Notes: generated by a model from the letters alone, not told the origin. A stretch of 23,209 nt of DNA from Ferruginibacter sp. (GCA_025357775.1 JANXOQ010000512.1:1-23209), one strand, 5' to 3'; positions 8,317 to 17,740 are shown, counted from the first letter of the stretch. Translations and numbers: made by a program.

Positions 8317-9685
8317 TTACTTTTTTCATTAAAAACAAAATACGATTGGTAGAACCAATTTTTTCTTCTAACATAATTTCAAAATAATTTGAAAAAATAT
8401 TTTTAAAATTATCAATGTTATAATCGTCAAAAATATCTTCTCTGTTTTTTAAAAGTTGTATTACTTTTTCGTCTGACTTTGGTACAAATTCTATAACTAA
8501 ATAATGTGCCATGCCATGCATCCATTTTGCAATGAGCTGCAAAGGCACATTGCATGCAATGGCAAGGTGATGCACCAATGCTAATGAACAGACAAGGTCT
8601 GAACGCAATCTTTCTGTCATGCTATTTCGCTCTGTATTAGCCCATCCTATAGCTGGTGATGGAGCATTCAATACATTTACCAATGGCAATATATTTTTTA
8701 TTTTTTCTTTTCGCAAACGAGTATACAATTCGTTTATACAATTAGAATCAAAATCAGTAGCAATTATATTTGTAGCACTATCTTTTAACAGTAAACTAAA
8801 ATAACCATCGTTAGCGCCAAGGTCTATAGCAGTTTTAAAAGAAATACTGCTTATAAATTTTTCAAACAATATTTTTTTTGAGGAAAGATATTCGTTTCCT
8901 AAAATTGTTTCAGAATAATAATCATCCCACACAGATTTTTGTTGCTGCTGTTCTAAATTACTTACAAGTATCAATAATCCATTTAAAAGTGTAAGAAGCT
9001 TTTGTTTTGAAAATGCTTTAACAACATTATTGTTATTTACATTTTTTTTTGAAACCCTTGCTTGCAACCAAATGTGTAAATATACTTGTATGTTAAACTT
9101 TGCTTTTAGTGGTAATAAAGTTTTTACAATTTCTAATGGTATTCCATCAGGGTAAATTTGTAGCATTTTACCTAAATCTCTATGCCCATAATGCATTAAT
9201 AAAAGTGGTGCCAAAAAACTTTCACAAAATTGGCGATAGGCTACCCATGGCTTATCTAGCTCATATTTTTCAAAAGAAAGAGTATCTATAAAAACAGGGC
9301 GACCATTATAAAACTGAATATTAAACGGCGTTGCATCTTTTAATATCATTTCTTTTTGAAGCGACTGTATGGCAATTTTTAGGGTTACTATTGCAGCATC
9401 TCTCCACATATCAAAACTCCATTCATAAGGATAACTAATAAACGGAATTTGAATTGGTAATATTACTTTACAATTTTCAACAATATTTAAACTATGCGCA
9501 TTTATTTCCTCATGTGCTATTAGCCTGCCAGCATTAGTAAGTTCACTGTAAAGTTTTGAGGAAATTAGTAAATCGTAATGAGGAAAATATGATGGCTTTA
9601 TAAGTCTGTAAATTATATTGTTTTGCTTAAAAACAAACCCATCATTATCTCTATAGGAAGATGCAAGTGCATGAATATTTTGCAT
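8297..9685 (-). CDS. Kinase-like / class I SAM-dependent methyltransferase fusion
   Basis: A 462-residue protein in two parts. The C-terminal part (about 250-450) is a Rossmann methyltransferase. Its motif I is IDLGANDGYFS (287-297), with an acidic residue after beta2 (ATDFD, about 309-313). The N-terminal part (about 1-240) contains KDATPFNIQF followed by GRPVFIDTLSF. D117, N122 and D134 reproduce the spacing of the catalytic D-x4-N and metal-binding D of aminoglycoside-phosphotransferase-like kinases. The kinase-like reading is inference, as no canonical nucleotide-binding lysine was pinned down. By analogy with WbdD, a methyltransferase-kinase that caps O-antigen chains, it may modify a surface glycan. 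It starts 6 bp after the 64-residue microprotein gene. Confidence 0.78.
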   Translation of the reverse strand: MQNIHALASSYRDNDGFVFKQNNIIYRLIKPSYFPHYDLLISSKLYSELTNAGRLIAHEEINAHSLNIVENCKVILPIQIPFISYPYEWSFDMWRDAAIVTLKIAIQSLQKEMILKDATPFNIQFYNGRPVFIDTLSFEKYELDKPWVAYRQFCESFLAPLLLMHYGHRDLGKMLQIYPDGIPLEIVKTLLPLKAKFNIQVYLHIWLQARVSKKNVNNNNVVKAFSKQKLLTLLNGLLILVSNLEQQQQKSVWDDYYSETILGNEYLSSKKILFEKFISSISFKTAIDLGANDGYFSLLLKDSATNIIATDFDSNCINELYTRLRKEKIKNILPLVNVLNAPSPAIGWANTERNSMTERLRSDLVCSLALVHHLAIACNVPLQLIAKWMHGMAHYLVIEFVPKSDEKVIQLLKNREDIFDDYNIDNFKNIFSNYFEIMLEEKIGSTNRILFLMKKVNETVTN

Positions 9686-9691
9686 ACCGTT

Positions 9692-9886
9692 TTACAATTC
9701 GTTATCAAGTTCTTCTTTGGTAATATTTTCTTCTTTTACTTTTTTACCTATAAAAAAGAATTTTACTTTTAACCAAGCATTTTTAAAGAAAAATAAAGAA
9801 CCTAATATGCCTGCTATTATCATTTGAATAATATAACTACCACTGTTAGGATCTATATATAAAAAAGAAATCATCATATATTTCAA
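9692..9886 (-). CDS. Conserved small membrane protein (64 aa)
   Basis: The protein begins MKYMMISFLYIDPNSGSY and has one hydrophobic helix (about residues 17-35). A basic segment, KNAWLKVKFFFIGKKVK, and an acidic tail follow. The YIDP-x-SGSYIIQ motif before a single helix suggests a real, conserved microprotein rather than a chance ORF. So do the tight spacing (20 bp after the GtrA gene, 6 bp before the methyltransferase) and the absence of any competing gene. The true start may be the ATG for M4 or M5. Function is unknown. Co-occurrence suggests an accessory subunit of the envelope-modification operon. Confidence 0.75.
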   Translation of the reverse strand: MKYMMISFLYIDPNSGSYIIQMIIAGILGSLFFFKNAWLKVKFFFIGKKVKEENITKEELDNEL

Positions 9887-9906
9887 ATGTACAAGAAACC
9901 ACTTAA

Positions 9907-10383
9907 CTATTGAGAAGTATCTTGCTTAAATGTAAAATATTTTTGTGTAAAATAGCTAATGGCAACTATTATTACAACAATCATAACTTGAGAAAGATAA
10001 GTATTTATTAAAAGCATTTCTACAAATACAGTTTGCAAAAATGCCGCTATACAAAGATTAGCAAAAAATGATAGAAAATATCGAAATAATTGTATGCGTC
10101 CTTTAATGTTAGAATCTGTGAAAACTACTAACTTATTTAAAAAAAAACCTACAATAAATGTTATACTTGAAGAAAATATAAGTGCTGCTTTGTGAGCTTT
10201 AAAAACCAAAAATCCTATTGTAACAATATCATTTGTAAAAAAATAATGATACAAAATAAAAAAAATTATTAAACCCAACATTGTATTACCACCACCGCAG
10301 GCAGCATACCTAAAGGTCTGTAGCGGCATTATCTTTTTAAATGGTGGATAAAAAACATCAATTATGTTGGTGAGTATTTTCAA
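9907..10383 (-). CDS. GtrA-family membrane protein
   Basis: A 158-residue protein with four predicted transmembrane helices (about 28-48, 63-83, 101-125 and 128-150). It carries the family signatures FLNKLVVF after helix 2 and YFTQKYFTF at the end of helix 4. GtrA proteins are small integral membrane proteins thought to flip polyprenyl-phosphate-linked sugars for surface glycan decoration. No glycosyltransferase lies next to it here, which is unusual for the classic gtrAB arrangement. It is the first gene of the four-gene operon. The repeated GAACAT motifs at 10431-10496 lie directly upstream and may regulate it. Confidence 0.88.
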   Translation of the reverse strand: MKILTNIIDVFYPPFKKIMPLQTFRYAACGGGNTMLGLIIFFILYHYFFTNDIVTIGFLVFKAHKAALIFSSSITFIVGFFLNKLVVFTDSNIKGRIQLFRYFLSFFANLCIAAFLQTVFVEMLLINTYLSQVMIVVIIVAISYFTQKYFTFKQDTSQ

Positions 10384-10430
10384 AAATAAATTTAAGCTTT
10401 ATCGTATTTAAAATTTAAATATTGGTTGAT

Positions 10431-10496
10431 GAACATTAATTATTGAACATTTTTTTAATAATTAAAATGTTCAATACACAACAAACAATGTTCAAT
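10431..10496. promoter_or_regulatory. Cluster of four GAACAT/ATGTTC motifs including a 12-bp-arm inverted repeat
   Basis: The 122-bp gap between the ABC-F stop and the GtrA start contains GAACATT at 10431 and a perfect inverted repeat, ATTGAACATTTT (10442-10453) with AAAATGTTCAAT (10464-10475). A further AATGTTCAAT lies at 10487-10496. The central hairpin has a 10-nt loop and could end ABC-F transcription, but no T run follows on the minus strand. The repeated half-sites on both sides instead look like operators for a dimeric regulator of the downstream operon. The two roles cannot be separated by eye. Confidence 0.5.
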
Positions 10497-10505
10497 TTAT
10501 AGGTA

Positions 10506-12143
<1,638 letters not shown>

Positions 12144-12155
12144 TCAAAATTGGCG

Positions 12156-12163
12156 CAAAAATA
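12156..12163 (-). promoter_or_regulatory. Candidate -7 element for the ABC-F gene
   Basis: The minus strand reads TATTTTTG, matching TAnnTTTG, followed by CGCC and the start codon 18 bp further on. The leader would be short. No -33 box is evident. The rest of the 219-bp divergent interval to 12356 is A/T-rich and shows no other clear site. Confidence 0.45.
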
Positions 12164-12356
12164 AAAAAAAATGATGAGATATTGTGATTTAAGATTTTAA
12201 GAAGCTAAAACTTTAGTTTAATGGTATAAATCTATTTTTTAGAAAGGAAATTAGTAATTGGTAATTTAAATATTATTTAACAAACGTTTAAAAATAAATA
12301 CTATTTTATGCCTATAAGAATATAATTTCATGGCTTAAATTTATTAAAAATTAAAC

Positions 12357-14831
12357 ATGAAAAAATTGTTTTTATTACTGCTTGTCATTTCTTTTTTGAT
12401 GACAAAATTATTTGCACAATCGTCACAAGTATATTCTTCCGCTGATATTTTGCAACAAATAAAAAAGCTATCTGTATTTGGTAGTGTGTTGTACATAGCT
12501 GCACACCCAGATGATGAAAATACAAGACTGTTGGGCTATTTGGCCAATGAAAGAAAATTTCGTACAGGCTATTTAAGCCTTACAAGAGGTGATGGTGGAC
12601 AAAATTTAATTGGGGATGAACAAGGTATAGACCTAGGGCTTATACGTACACAAGAGTTGCTTAGTGCTAGGCAAATAGATGGTGCAGAGCAATTTTTTTC
12701 AAGAGCATACGATTTTGGCTATTGCAAAAACCCTGAGGAAGCTATGAAAATTTGGGGACATGATATTGTTTTAGCAGATGTAGTATGGGTAATAAGAAAA
12801 TTTAAACCAGATGTAATCATTACCCGTTTTCCAACAACAGGTGAGGGTGGGCATGGGCATCATACCGCCTCTGCAATACTGGCTGGTGAAGCTTTTGACG
12901 CTGCAGCCGATAGCACAAAATTTCCAGAACAGCTAAGTAAGGTTGTTACAACATGGCAAGCAAAAAAATTACTTTGGAACACATTTAACTTTGGTGGTAA
13001 TAACACACAAAGAGATGACCAGTTTAAAATAGACTGCGGCGTTTATAATCCCATATTAGGCAAAAGCTATGGAGAAATAGCAGCTGAAAGCCGCAGTAGG
13101 CACAAGAGCCAAGGTTTTGGTGTGCCTGCACAAAGAGGAAAAAATATTGAATATTTTAGTACCATAAAAGGTAACAAACCTGTAAATGATTTAATGGATG
13201 GGGTGGATTCAACTATTTTTAGGACTGATAAAGCCAAAGAATATTTTGCATTAGTAAAAAATATTGAGCAATCATTTAATCCTTCTACTCCTCAAAATTC
13301 TATAGCTGCATTTAAACGTTTGTATCGTTCTTTTTTTGAGTTTCCTTTTATTAATTATGAAAAAAATAAAACATTAGGAAATCTTATTGCTGCATGTGGA
13401 GGGTTATTTATGGAAGCCATTGCTATAAATCAGTTAAATGTAATTGGAGATAGTATACCGCTAAAATTTTCTTTAATAAATAGATTAGGTATTGATATTG
13501 AATTTGCGCAAGTACAAGCATTTGGTCGTTCTTTTTTGTTTAATAGTTTTAAAAAAAATGAAATGAACGATATTAGTGCAACTATTAAATTAGAATCATT
13601 TGTGCCGGTTTCTCAGCCTTATTATTTGCAACAAATAATGAATGTAGGTTCTTACAAAGCAGACCAAGAAGATATTGGCAAGCCTCAAAGCACAGCACAA
13701 TTGGCAGATTTTCAAATAACCATAGGTGGAGATAGATTTTCTTACAAAATGCCAATTTTGTATAAATATACCGACCCTGTAAAAGGAGAATTATATCAAC
13801 CAATACAAATTGTTTCTCCTGCATTTGTAAATGCATCTCCTAATTTATTAATTTTTTCAAACAATAAAAAAAATGAGAAAAAGCAAGTGAATTTTACAAT
13901 ACAATCTAATTTACAATTAAAAGAAAAAGTAAAATTATATAACTATCAAAATAAAATAAGTACGCTAATAGCGGATACTACACTTGCACTAGCAAAAACT
14001 GGCAAGGCAATTATACCTGTCTTATTTAAAGGAGATGATTTTAAAAAAGATAGCACAACTAGCATTGGTGGTGAGCTTGCTGCACCTAGTATGCCTGAGC
14101 ATCAATACACCTCATTAAAAAAAATAAGCTACGACCACATACAAGATATTTTTTATAATTACCAAGATAGGGTAAAGGTTATAAAAATGGATTTGAAAAC
14201 GGTAGGCACTAAAGCAGGATACATTGTAGGCGCAGGCGATAAAGTGCCACAAGCATTGGAACAAATGGGTTACGCAATTACATTTCTTTTAGAGAAAGAT
14301 ATTACAGCAGATAATATAAAGCAGTTCGATGTAATTGTTACTGGTGTCCGTGCATATAATATACATTCATGGCTAAGTATTGTATACCCTATATTAATGC
14401 AATATGTAAAAGATGGTGGTGTATTACTTACACAATACAATACTAATAATTCTATAGGGCCTGTAAAAGCAAATATTGCACCGTATCCTTTTACAATAAG
14501 TAGAAATAGAATTACAGATGAAACTGCAAAAGTAAATTTTTTATTGCCATCAAACGATGCATTAAATTATCCTAATAAAATAACTACAAAAGATTTTGAA
14601 GGATGGATACAAGAACGAAGTATTTATAATGCAGAAAAAATAGATACTGCATATCAAAAAATCATTAGCATGAAAGACCCTGGAGAAACAGAGCAAGATG
14701 GAAGCGTTATTGTAGCTGATTTTGGCAAAGGTAAATTTGTATATACAGGGCTTGTTTTTTTTAGAGAATTACCTGCTGGTGTAAGTGGGGCGTATAGGTT
14801 TTTTGCAAATTTAATTGCGAAAAGAAAATAA
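12357..14831 (+). CDS. Secreted PIG-L family deacetylase (large, multidomain)
   Basis: An 824-residue protein with a signal peptide (LFAQ, cleavage after about residue 20). The LmbE/PIG-L domain at about 40-290 carries the zinc-binding AHPDDE (49-54) and HGHHTAS (166-172). This is the signature of enzymes that remove acetyl groups from N-acetylglucosamine-type amino sugars. A central beta-rich region (about 340-600) follows. A C-terminal Rossmann-like domain (about 620-820), containing VIVTGVRAYNIHSWL and GGVLLTQYN, resembles class I glutamine-amidotransferase-like folds. This long form is typical of Bacteroidetes exported deacetylases. The substrate is unknown. The symporter gene further downstream may import a product, but a nuclease gene lies between them. 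Confidence 0.87.
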   Translation: MKKLFLLLLVISFLMTKLFAQSSQVYSSADILQQIKKLSVFGSVLYIAAHPDDENTRLLGYLANERKFRTGYLSLTRGDGGQNLIGDEQGIDLGLIRTQELLSARQIDGAEQFFSRAYDFGYCKNPEEAMKIWGHDIVLADVVWVIRKFKPDVIITRFPTTGEGGHGHHTASAILAGEAFDAAADSTKFPEQLSKVVTTWQAKKLLWNTFNFGGNNTQRDDQFKIDCGVYNPILGKSYGEIAAESRSRHKSQGFGVPAQRGKNIEYFSTIKGNKPVNDLMDGVDSTIFRTDKAKEYFALVKNIEQSFNPSTPQNSIAAFKRLYRSFFEFPFINYEKNKTLGNLIAACGGLFMEAIAINQLNVIGDSIPLKFSLINRLGIDIEFAQVQAFGRSFLFNSFKKNEMNDISATIKLESFVPVSQPYYLQQIMNVGSYKADQEDIGKPQSTAQLADFQITIGGDRFSYKMPILYKYTDPVKGELYQPIQIVSPAFVNASPNLLIFSNNKKNEKKQVNFTIQSNLQLKEKVKLYNYQNKISTLIADTTLALAKTGKAIIPVLFKGDDFKKDSTTSIGGELAAPSMPEHQYTSLKKISYDHIQDIFYNYQDRVKVIKMDLKTVGTKAGYIVGAGDKVPQALEQMGYAITFLLEKDITADNIKQFDVIVTGVRAYNIHSWLSIVYPILMQYVKDGGVLLTQYNTNNSIGPVKANIAPYPFTISRNRITDETAKVNFLLPSNDALNYPNKITTKDFEGWIQERSIYNAEKIDTAYQKIISMKDPGETEQDGSVIVADFGKGKFVYTGLVFFRELPAGVSGAYRFFANLIAKRK

Positions 14832-14876
14832 GATTTATTATTAAAATGTTTTTTTAGTATAAATAAATTGTAGGAT

Positions 14877-16019
14877 ATGAATTTTAAAATTCTTGCACAG
14901 CAAATAGAGTCTATACATGTAGCCTTACAAACAAAAGCTGTAAATGCAGTAAATACCCATATTACTTTTCGTAATTGGGCAATAGGGTTATACATTTTAG
15001 AGTACCAACAAAAAGGAGAAGATAAAGCTAAGTATGGTAATAAACTATTAGAAAAATTAGCAATAAAATTTAGTAAAACATCTCTTAAAGGCTTAACTGC
15101 TCCAGAGCTTTCCAGATGTAGACAATTTTATATAACGTACCCCTCAATTCTTGGGACAGTGTCCCAAAAATCTGTTATTTCTCAGCTCAATTCTTCAATT
15201 CTTGGGACACTGTCCCAAGAATTGAACCCAATGACAGTAAAGGTTATAGAAGATTGTAAAAAAATAAACCCTACACTTTTTACTAAGCATTACAACCAAT
15301 TATTTTCTACTACTTCTTATTCGCATTTTACAGAATTAATAAAAATAAGCGATATTTATAAACGTACTTATTATGAATTGCTGGTGTGTAAAACTACATT
15401 ATCTGTAAGAGAACTTAGAGATAGCATAAATACACTGTCTTATGAAAGAACAGGGCTATCGAAAAACAAAACTTTATCGTTACAAACAATAGCCAATAAA
15501 ATAAAACCTGCTAAAGCATCTGATGCCATTAAAGATTTCTATTTCTTCAATTTTTTGGAATTAGAAAATGTAGAAGTTGTTGATGAAACAAAATTAGAAA
15601 CAGGTTTATTAAATCATCTAGAAAAATTTATTTTAGAATTAGGAAATGGATTTTGTTTTGAAGCAAGGCAAAAAAGAATACTTATTGGCGATGAATATTT
15701 TTTTATTGACATGGTTTTTTATCATCGAATATTGAAATGCCATGTATTGATAGAGTTAAAAGTAGATAAGTTTAATGCGGTGCATGCTACTCAGTTAAAA
15801 AACTACTTAAAATATTACAACAAATTTGTAAAAACAAAAACCGATAACCCAGCTATAGGTATTTTGTTAGTTACAGATAAAAATAAAGCCTTAGCAGAGT
15901 TCACAGTTGATGGTATTAACGAAAAAATGTTTGTTTCTAAGTATGCCATAGAGCTTCCTACTAAACGACAATTAGAAAATTTTATAAAGAAAGAATTAAA
16001 AAACTATAAGGATTTATAA
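14877..16019 (+). CDS. DUF1016 / YhcG-type PD-(D/E)xK nuclease-domain protein
   Basis: A 380-residue protein. The N-terminal part (about 1-165) is the helical DUF1016_N region, with ITFRNWAIGLYILEYQQKG and the SRCRQFY motif (80-85). The C-terminal part (about 215-375) is a PD-(D/E)xK nuclease fold, with D278 in FIDMVFYH and E293-x-K295 in LIELKVDKF as the metal-binding core. Cellular role is unproven; relatives occur near restriction and mobile elements. The linker between the halves contains two SILGT(V/L)SQ repeats (90-97 and 107-114), each encoded by a DNA palindrome. It lies 45 bp after the PIG-L gene and 80 bp before the symporter, in the same direction. No methyltransferase or specificity gene is nearby. 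Confidence 0.87.
   Translation: MNFKILAQQIESIHVALQTKAVNAVNTHITFRNWAIGLYILEYQQKGEDKAKYGNKLLEKLAIKFSKTSLKGLTAPELSRCRQFYITYPSILGTVSQKSVISQLNSSILGTLSQELNPMTVKVIEDCKKINPTLFTKHYNQLFSTTSYSHFTELIKISDIYKRTYYELLVCKTTLSVRELRDSINTLSYERTGLSKNKTLSLQTIANKIKPAKASDAIKDFYFFNFLELENVEVVDETKLETGLLNHLEKFILELGNGFCFEARQKRILIGDEYFFIDMVFYHRILKCHVLIELKVDKFNAVHATQLKNYLKYYNKFVKTKTDNPAIGILLVTDKNKALAEFTVDGINEKMFVSKYAIELPTKRQLENFIKKELKNYKDL
15143..15171 (+). repeat. Palindromic repeat copy 1 (inside DUF1016 gene)
   Basis: The core TTGGGACAGTGTCCCAA (15151-15167) is a perfect palindrome around one central G. It is the exact reverse complement of the core in copies 2 and 3. The left flank CTCAATTC matches copy 3 base for base, but the right flank is AAATCTG and does not complete the outer arms. 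It encodes ILGTVSQK at about residues 91-98, in frame. Confidence 0.9.
15194..15226 (+). repeat. Palindromic repeat copy 2, perfect 33 bp (inside DUF1016 gene)
   Basis: The 16-nt arms TTCAATTCTTGGGACA and TGTCCCAAGAATTGAA are exact reverse complements around a single central C at 15210. It encodes SILGTLSQEL at about residues 107-116, in the same reading frame as copy 1. A transcript of this segment would form a very stable 14-16 bp hairpin within the coding region. Confidence 0.95.
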
Positions 16020-16026
16020 AAATTTC

Positions 16027-16057
16027 TCAATTCTTGGGACACTGTCCCAAGAATTGA
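16027..16057 (+). repeat. Palindromic repeat copy 3, perfect 31 bp (between DUF1016 gene and symporter)
   Basis: The 15-nt arms TCAATTCTTGGGACA and TGTCCCAAGAATTGA surround a central C at 16042. It starts 8 bp after the DUF1016 stop codon and ends 42 bp before the symporter ATG. It could act as a transcription-ending or attenuating hairpin, but no T run follows. The sequence after it (16058-16083) resembles the coding sequence after copy 2. Confidence 0.95.
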
Positions 16058-16099
16058 AGCTAGTGCCAGTAAGGATTGTAGCGGTTTAAAAATAACAAT

Positions 16100-17740
16100 A
16101 TGAGTATTTATGATTGGATAATATTAATAGTTGTGTTACTTGCCATTGTTTTGTATGGCATGTATAAAAGCAAATCATCTGAAAACTTAGAAGGGTATTT
16201 TTTGAGTAATAGAAGTATGCCTTGGTACCTAGTGCTGCTAAGTATAATGGGTACACAAGCAAGTGCCATTACATACCTTACAGGGCCAGGGCAAGCATAT
16301 ACAGATGGAATGCGTTTTGTACAATATTATTTTGGGTTACCATTTGCCATGATTGTAATTGCTGTATTTTTCGTTCCGGTATATAACAAGCTAAAAGTAT
16401 TTACTGCATATGAGTTTTTAGAAAACCGGTTTGATGTAAAAACAAGAACATTTACATCTTTTTTATTTTTGCTCTCTCGTGGGTTGAGTACAGGTGTAAG
16501 CATATATGCGCCATCGCTCATACTTTGCTCTATTATGGGTTGGAATATTTATTACACCAATATTTTAATGGGAGGTATTCTTATCGTATACACTATCAGT
16601 GGAGGTAGCCGTGCTGTAGCACATACACAAAAACTACAAATGATAATAGTATTTATTTCACTTTTTTTAATAGGATATATTGCCGTAAAAATGCTACCAC
16701 CCAATATGGGGTTTATGGCTGCAGTAAATGAAGCCGGGTCTTATGGAAAAATGAATGTAATTACTACAGGCTTTACCAGCAAAGGATTTGATTGGAAAGA
16801 TAAGTACAATATTTGGAGCGGATTGATAGGAGGTTTTTTTCTTGCATTAAGTTATTTTGGTACAGACCATAGCCAAGTAGGGCGATACCTTACAGCAAAA
16901 AGCGTAAAGGAAAGCCAAAAAGGATTATTGATGAATGGGTTAATAAAAGTGCCTATGCAATTTGGCATTTTACTGCTAGGTATCTTAATATTCACTTTTT
17001 ACATTTACAATAAAGCGCCAGTATATTTTGATAATGAAAATAAAGAAAAAGCATTGGCGACAAACTATAAAGATTCTTTAAATATTTTAGAAAATAATTT
17101 TATAGCCGCAACATCAAAAAAAGATATGCTTGAAGCTAAAGCTAACCGTACAGCTTATGTAAAAATGGTAGCGATAGCTTTAAATGATAAAAATATAAAA
17201 GATACTAATTTTATTTTTTTACGTTTTGTAAAGGACAATTTGCCTATTGGTTTAATAGGGTTGCTATTTGCTGTAATATTTTTAAGTGCTTGGGGGAGCA
17301 TTGCTGGTGCGTTAAATTCTTTAGCTGCTTGCTCTATGATAGATTTTCACAAACAATTTTTCCAAAAAAAAGGGGAAGAGTTAAATGATTATAAAACTTC
17401 GCAGTGGTATACATTTGGGTGGGGAATATTTTGCATAATCATTGCCATGTTTGCACAAAATATTGGAAATAGTTTAATAGAAGCTGTAAATATTTTAGGG
17501 TCTATTTTTTATGGGGTAATCCTCGGTGTTTTTTTAGTAGCTTTTTGGGTAAGGCATGTACAGTCCAATGCAGTTTTTATTGCAGCACTTATTTCACAAA
17601 TTGCAATAATAGCTATCTATAAAGCAGATGTTATTTCATTTTTATGGTTAAATGTAATTGGAGCTTTGTTGGTATTAGCATTAAGTATTATTATACAAAT
17701 TTTTATTAAAACTAAGCTTAGTAATATAGCAGATAATTAA
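16100..17740 (+). CDS. Sodium:solute symporter (SSS family)
   Basis: A 546-residue integral membrane protein with about 13 hydrophobic helices. The N-terminal stretch LSNRSMPWYLVLLSIMGTQ, followed by ASAITYLTGPGQAY, is characteristic of SSS transporters, which couple sodium entry to uptake of sugars, sialic acid, vitamins or similar solutes. GTDHSQVGRYL (255-265) and FLSAWGSIAGALNSLA (394-409) match the conserved core helices. A soluble insertion of about 75 residues (about 304-378) separates two helices, as in many Bacteroidetes members. The substrate is not readable. Its position after PIG-L suggests an amino-sugar derivative, which is inference. Confidence 0.93.
   Translation: MSIYDWIILIVVLLAIVLYGMYKSKSSENLEGYFLSNRSMPWYLVLLSIMGTQASAITYLTGPGQAYTDGMRFVQYYFGLPFAMIVIAVFFVPVYNKLKVFTAYEFLENRFDVKTRTFTSFLFLLSRGLSTGVSIYAPSLILCSIMGWNIYYTNILMGGILIVYTISGGSRAVAHTQKLQMIIVFISLFLIGYIAVKMLPPNMGFMAAVNEAGSYGKMNVITTGFTSKGFDWKDKYNIWSGLIGGFFLALSYFGTDHSQVGRYLTAKSVKESQKGLLMNGLIKVPMQFGILLLGILIFTFYIYNKAPVYFDNENKEKALATNYKDSLNILENNFIAATSKKDMLEAKANRTAYVKMVAIALNDKNIKDTNFIFLRFVKDNLPIGLIGLLFAVIFLSAWGSIAGALNSLAACSMIDFHKQFFQKKGEELNDYKTSQWYTFGWGIFCIIIAMFAQNIGNSLIEAVNILGSIFYGVILGVFLVAFWVRHVQSNAVFIAALISQIAIIAIYKADVISFLWLNVIGALLVLALSIIIQIFIKTKLSNIADN

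Noticed and set aside
14877-16019. A restriction-modification system around the DUF1016 nuclease
   Set aside because: No DNA methyltransferase, specificity subunit or helicase is adjacent. The methyltransferase at 8297-9685 is distant and belongs to an envelope operon.
15143-16057. CRISPR array as an explanation for the palindromic repeats
   Set aside because: Only three copies, spacings of about 50 and 830 bp, two copies within a coding frame, and no cas genes nearby.
16027-16057. Copy 3 as a simple intrinsic terminator
   Set aside because: No T tract follows the hairpin on either strand, and near-identical palindromes occur inside the gene upstream, where termination would abort the transcript.
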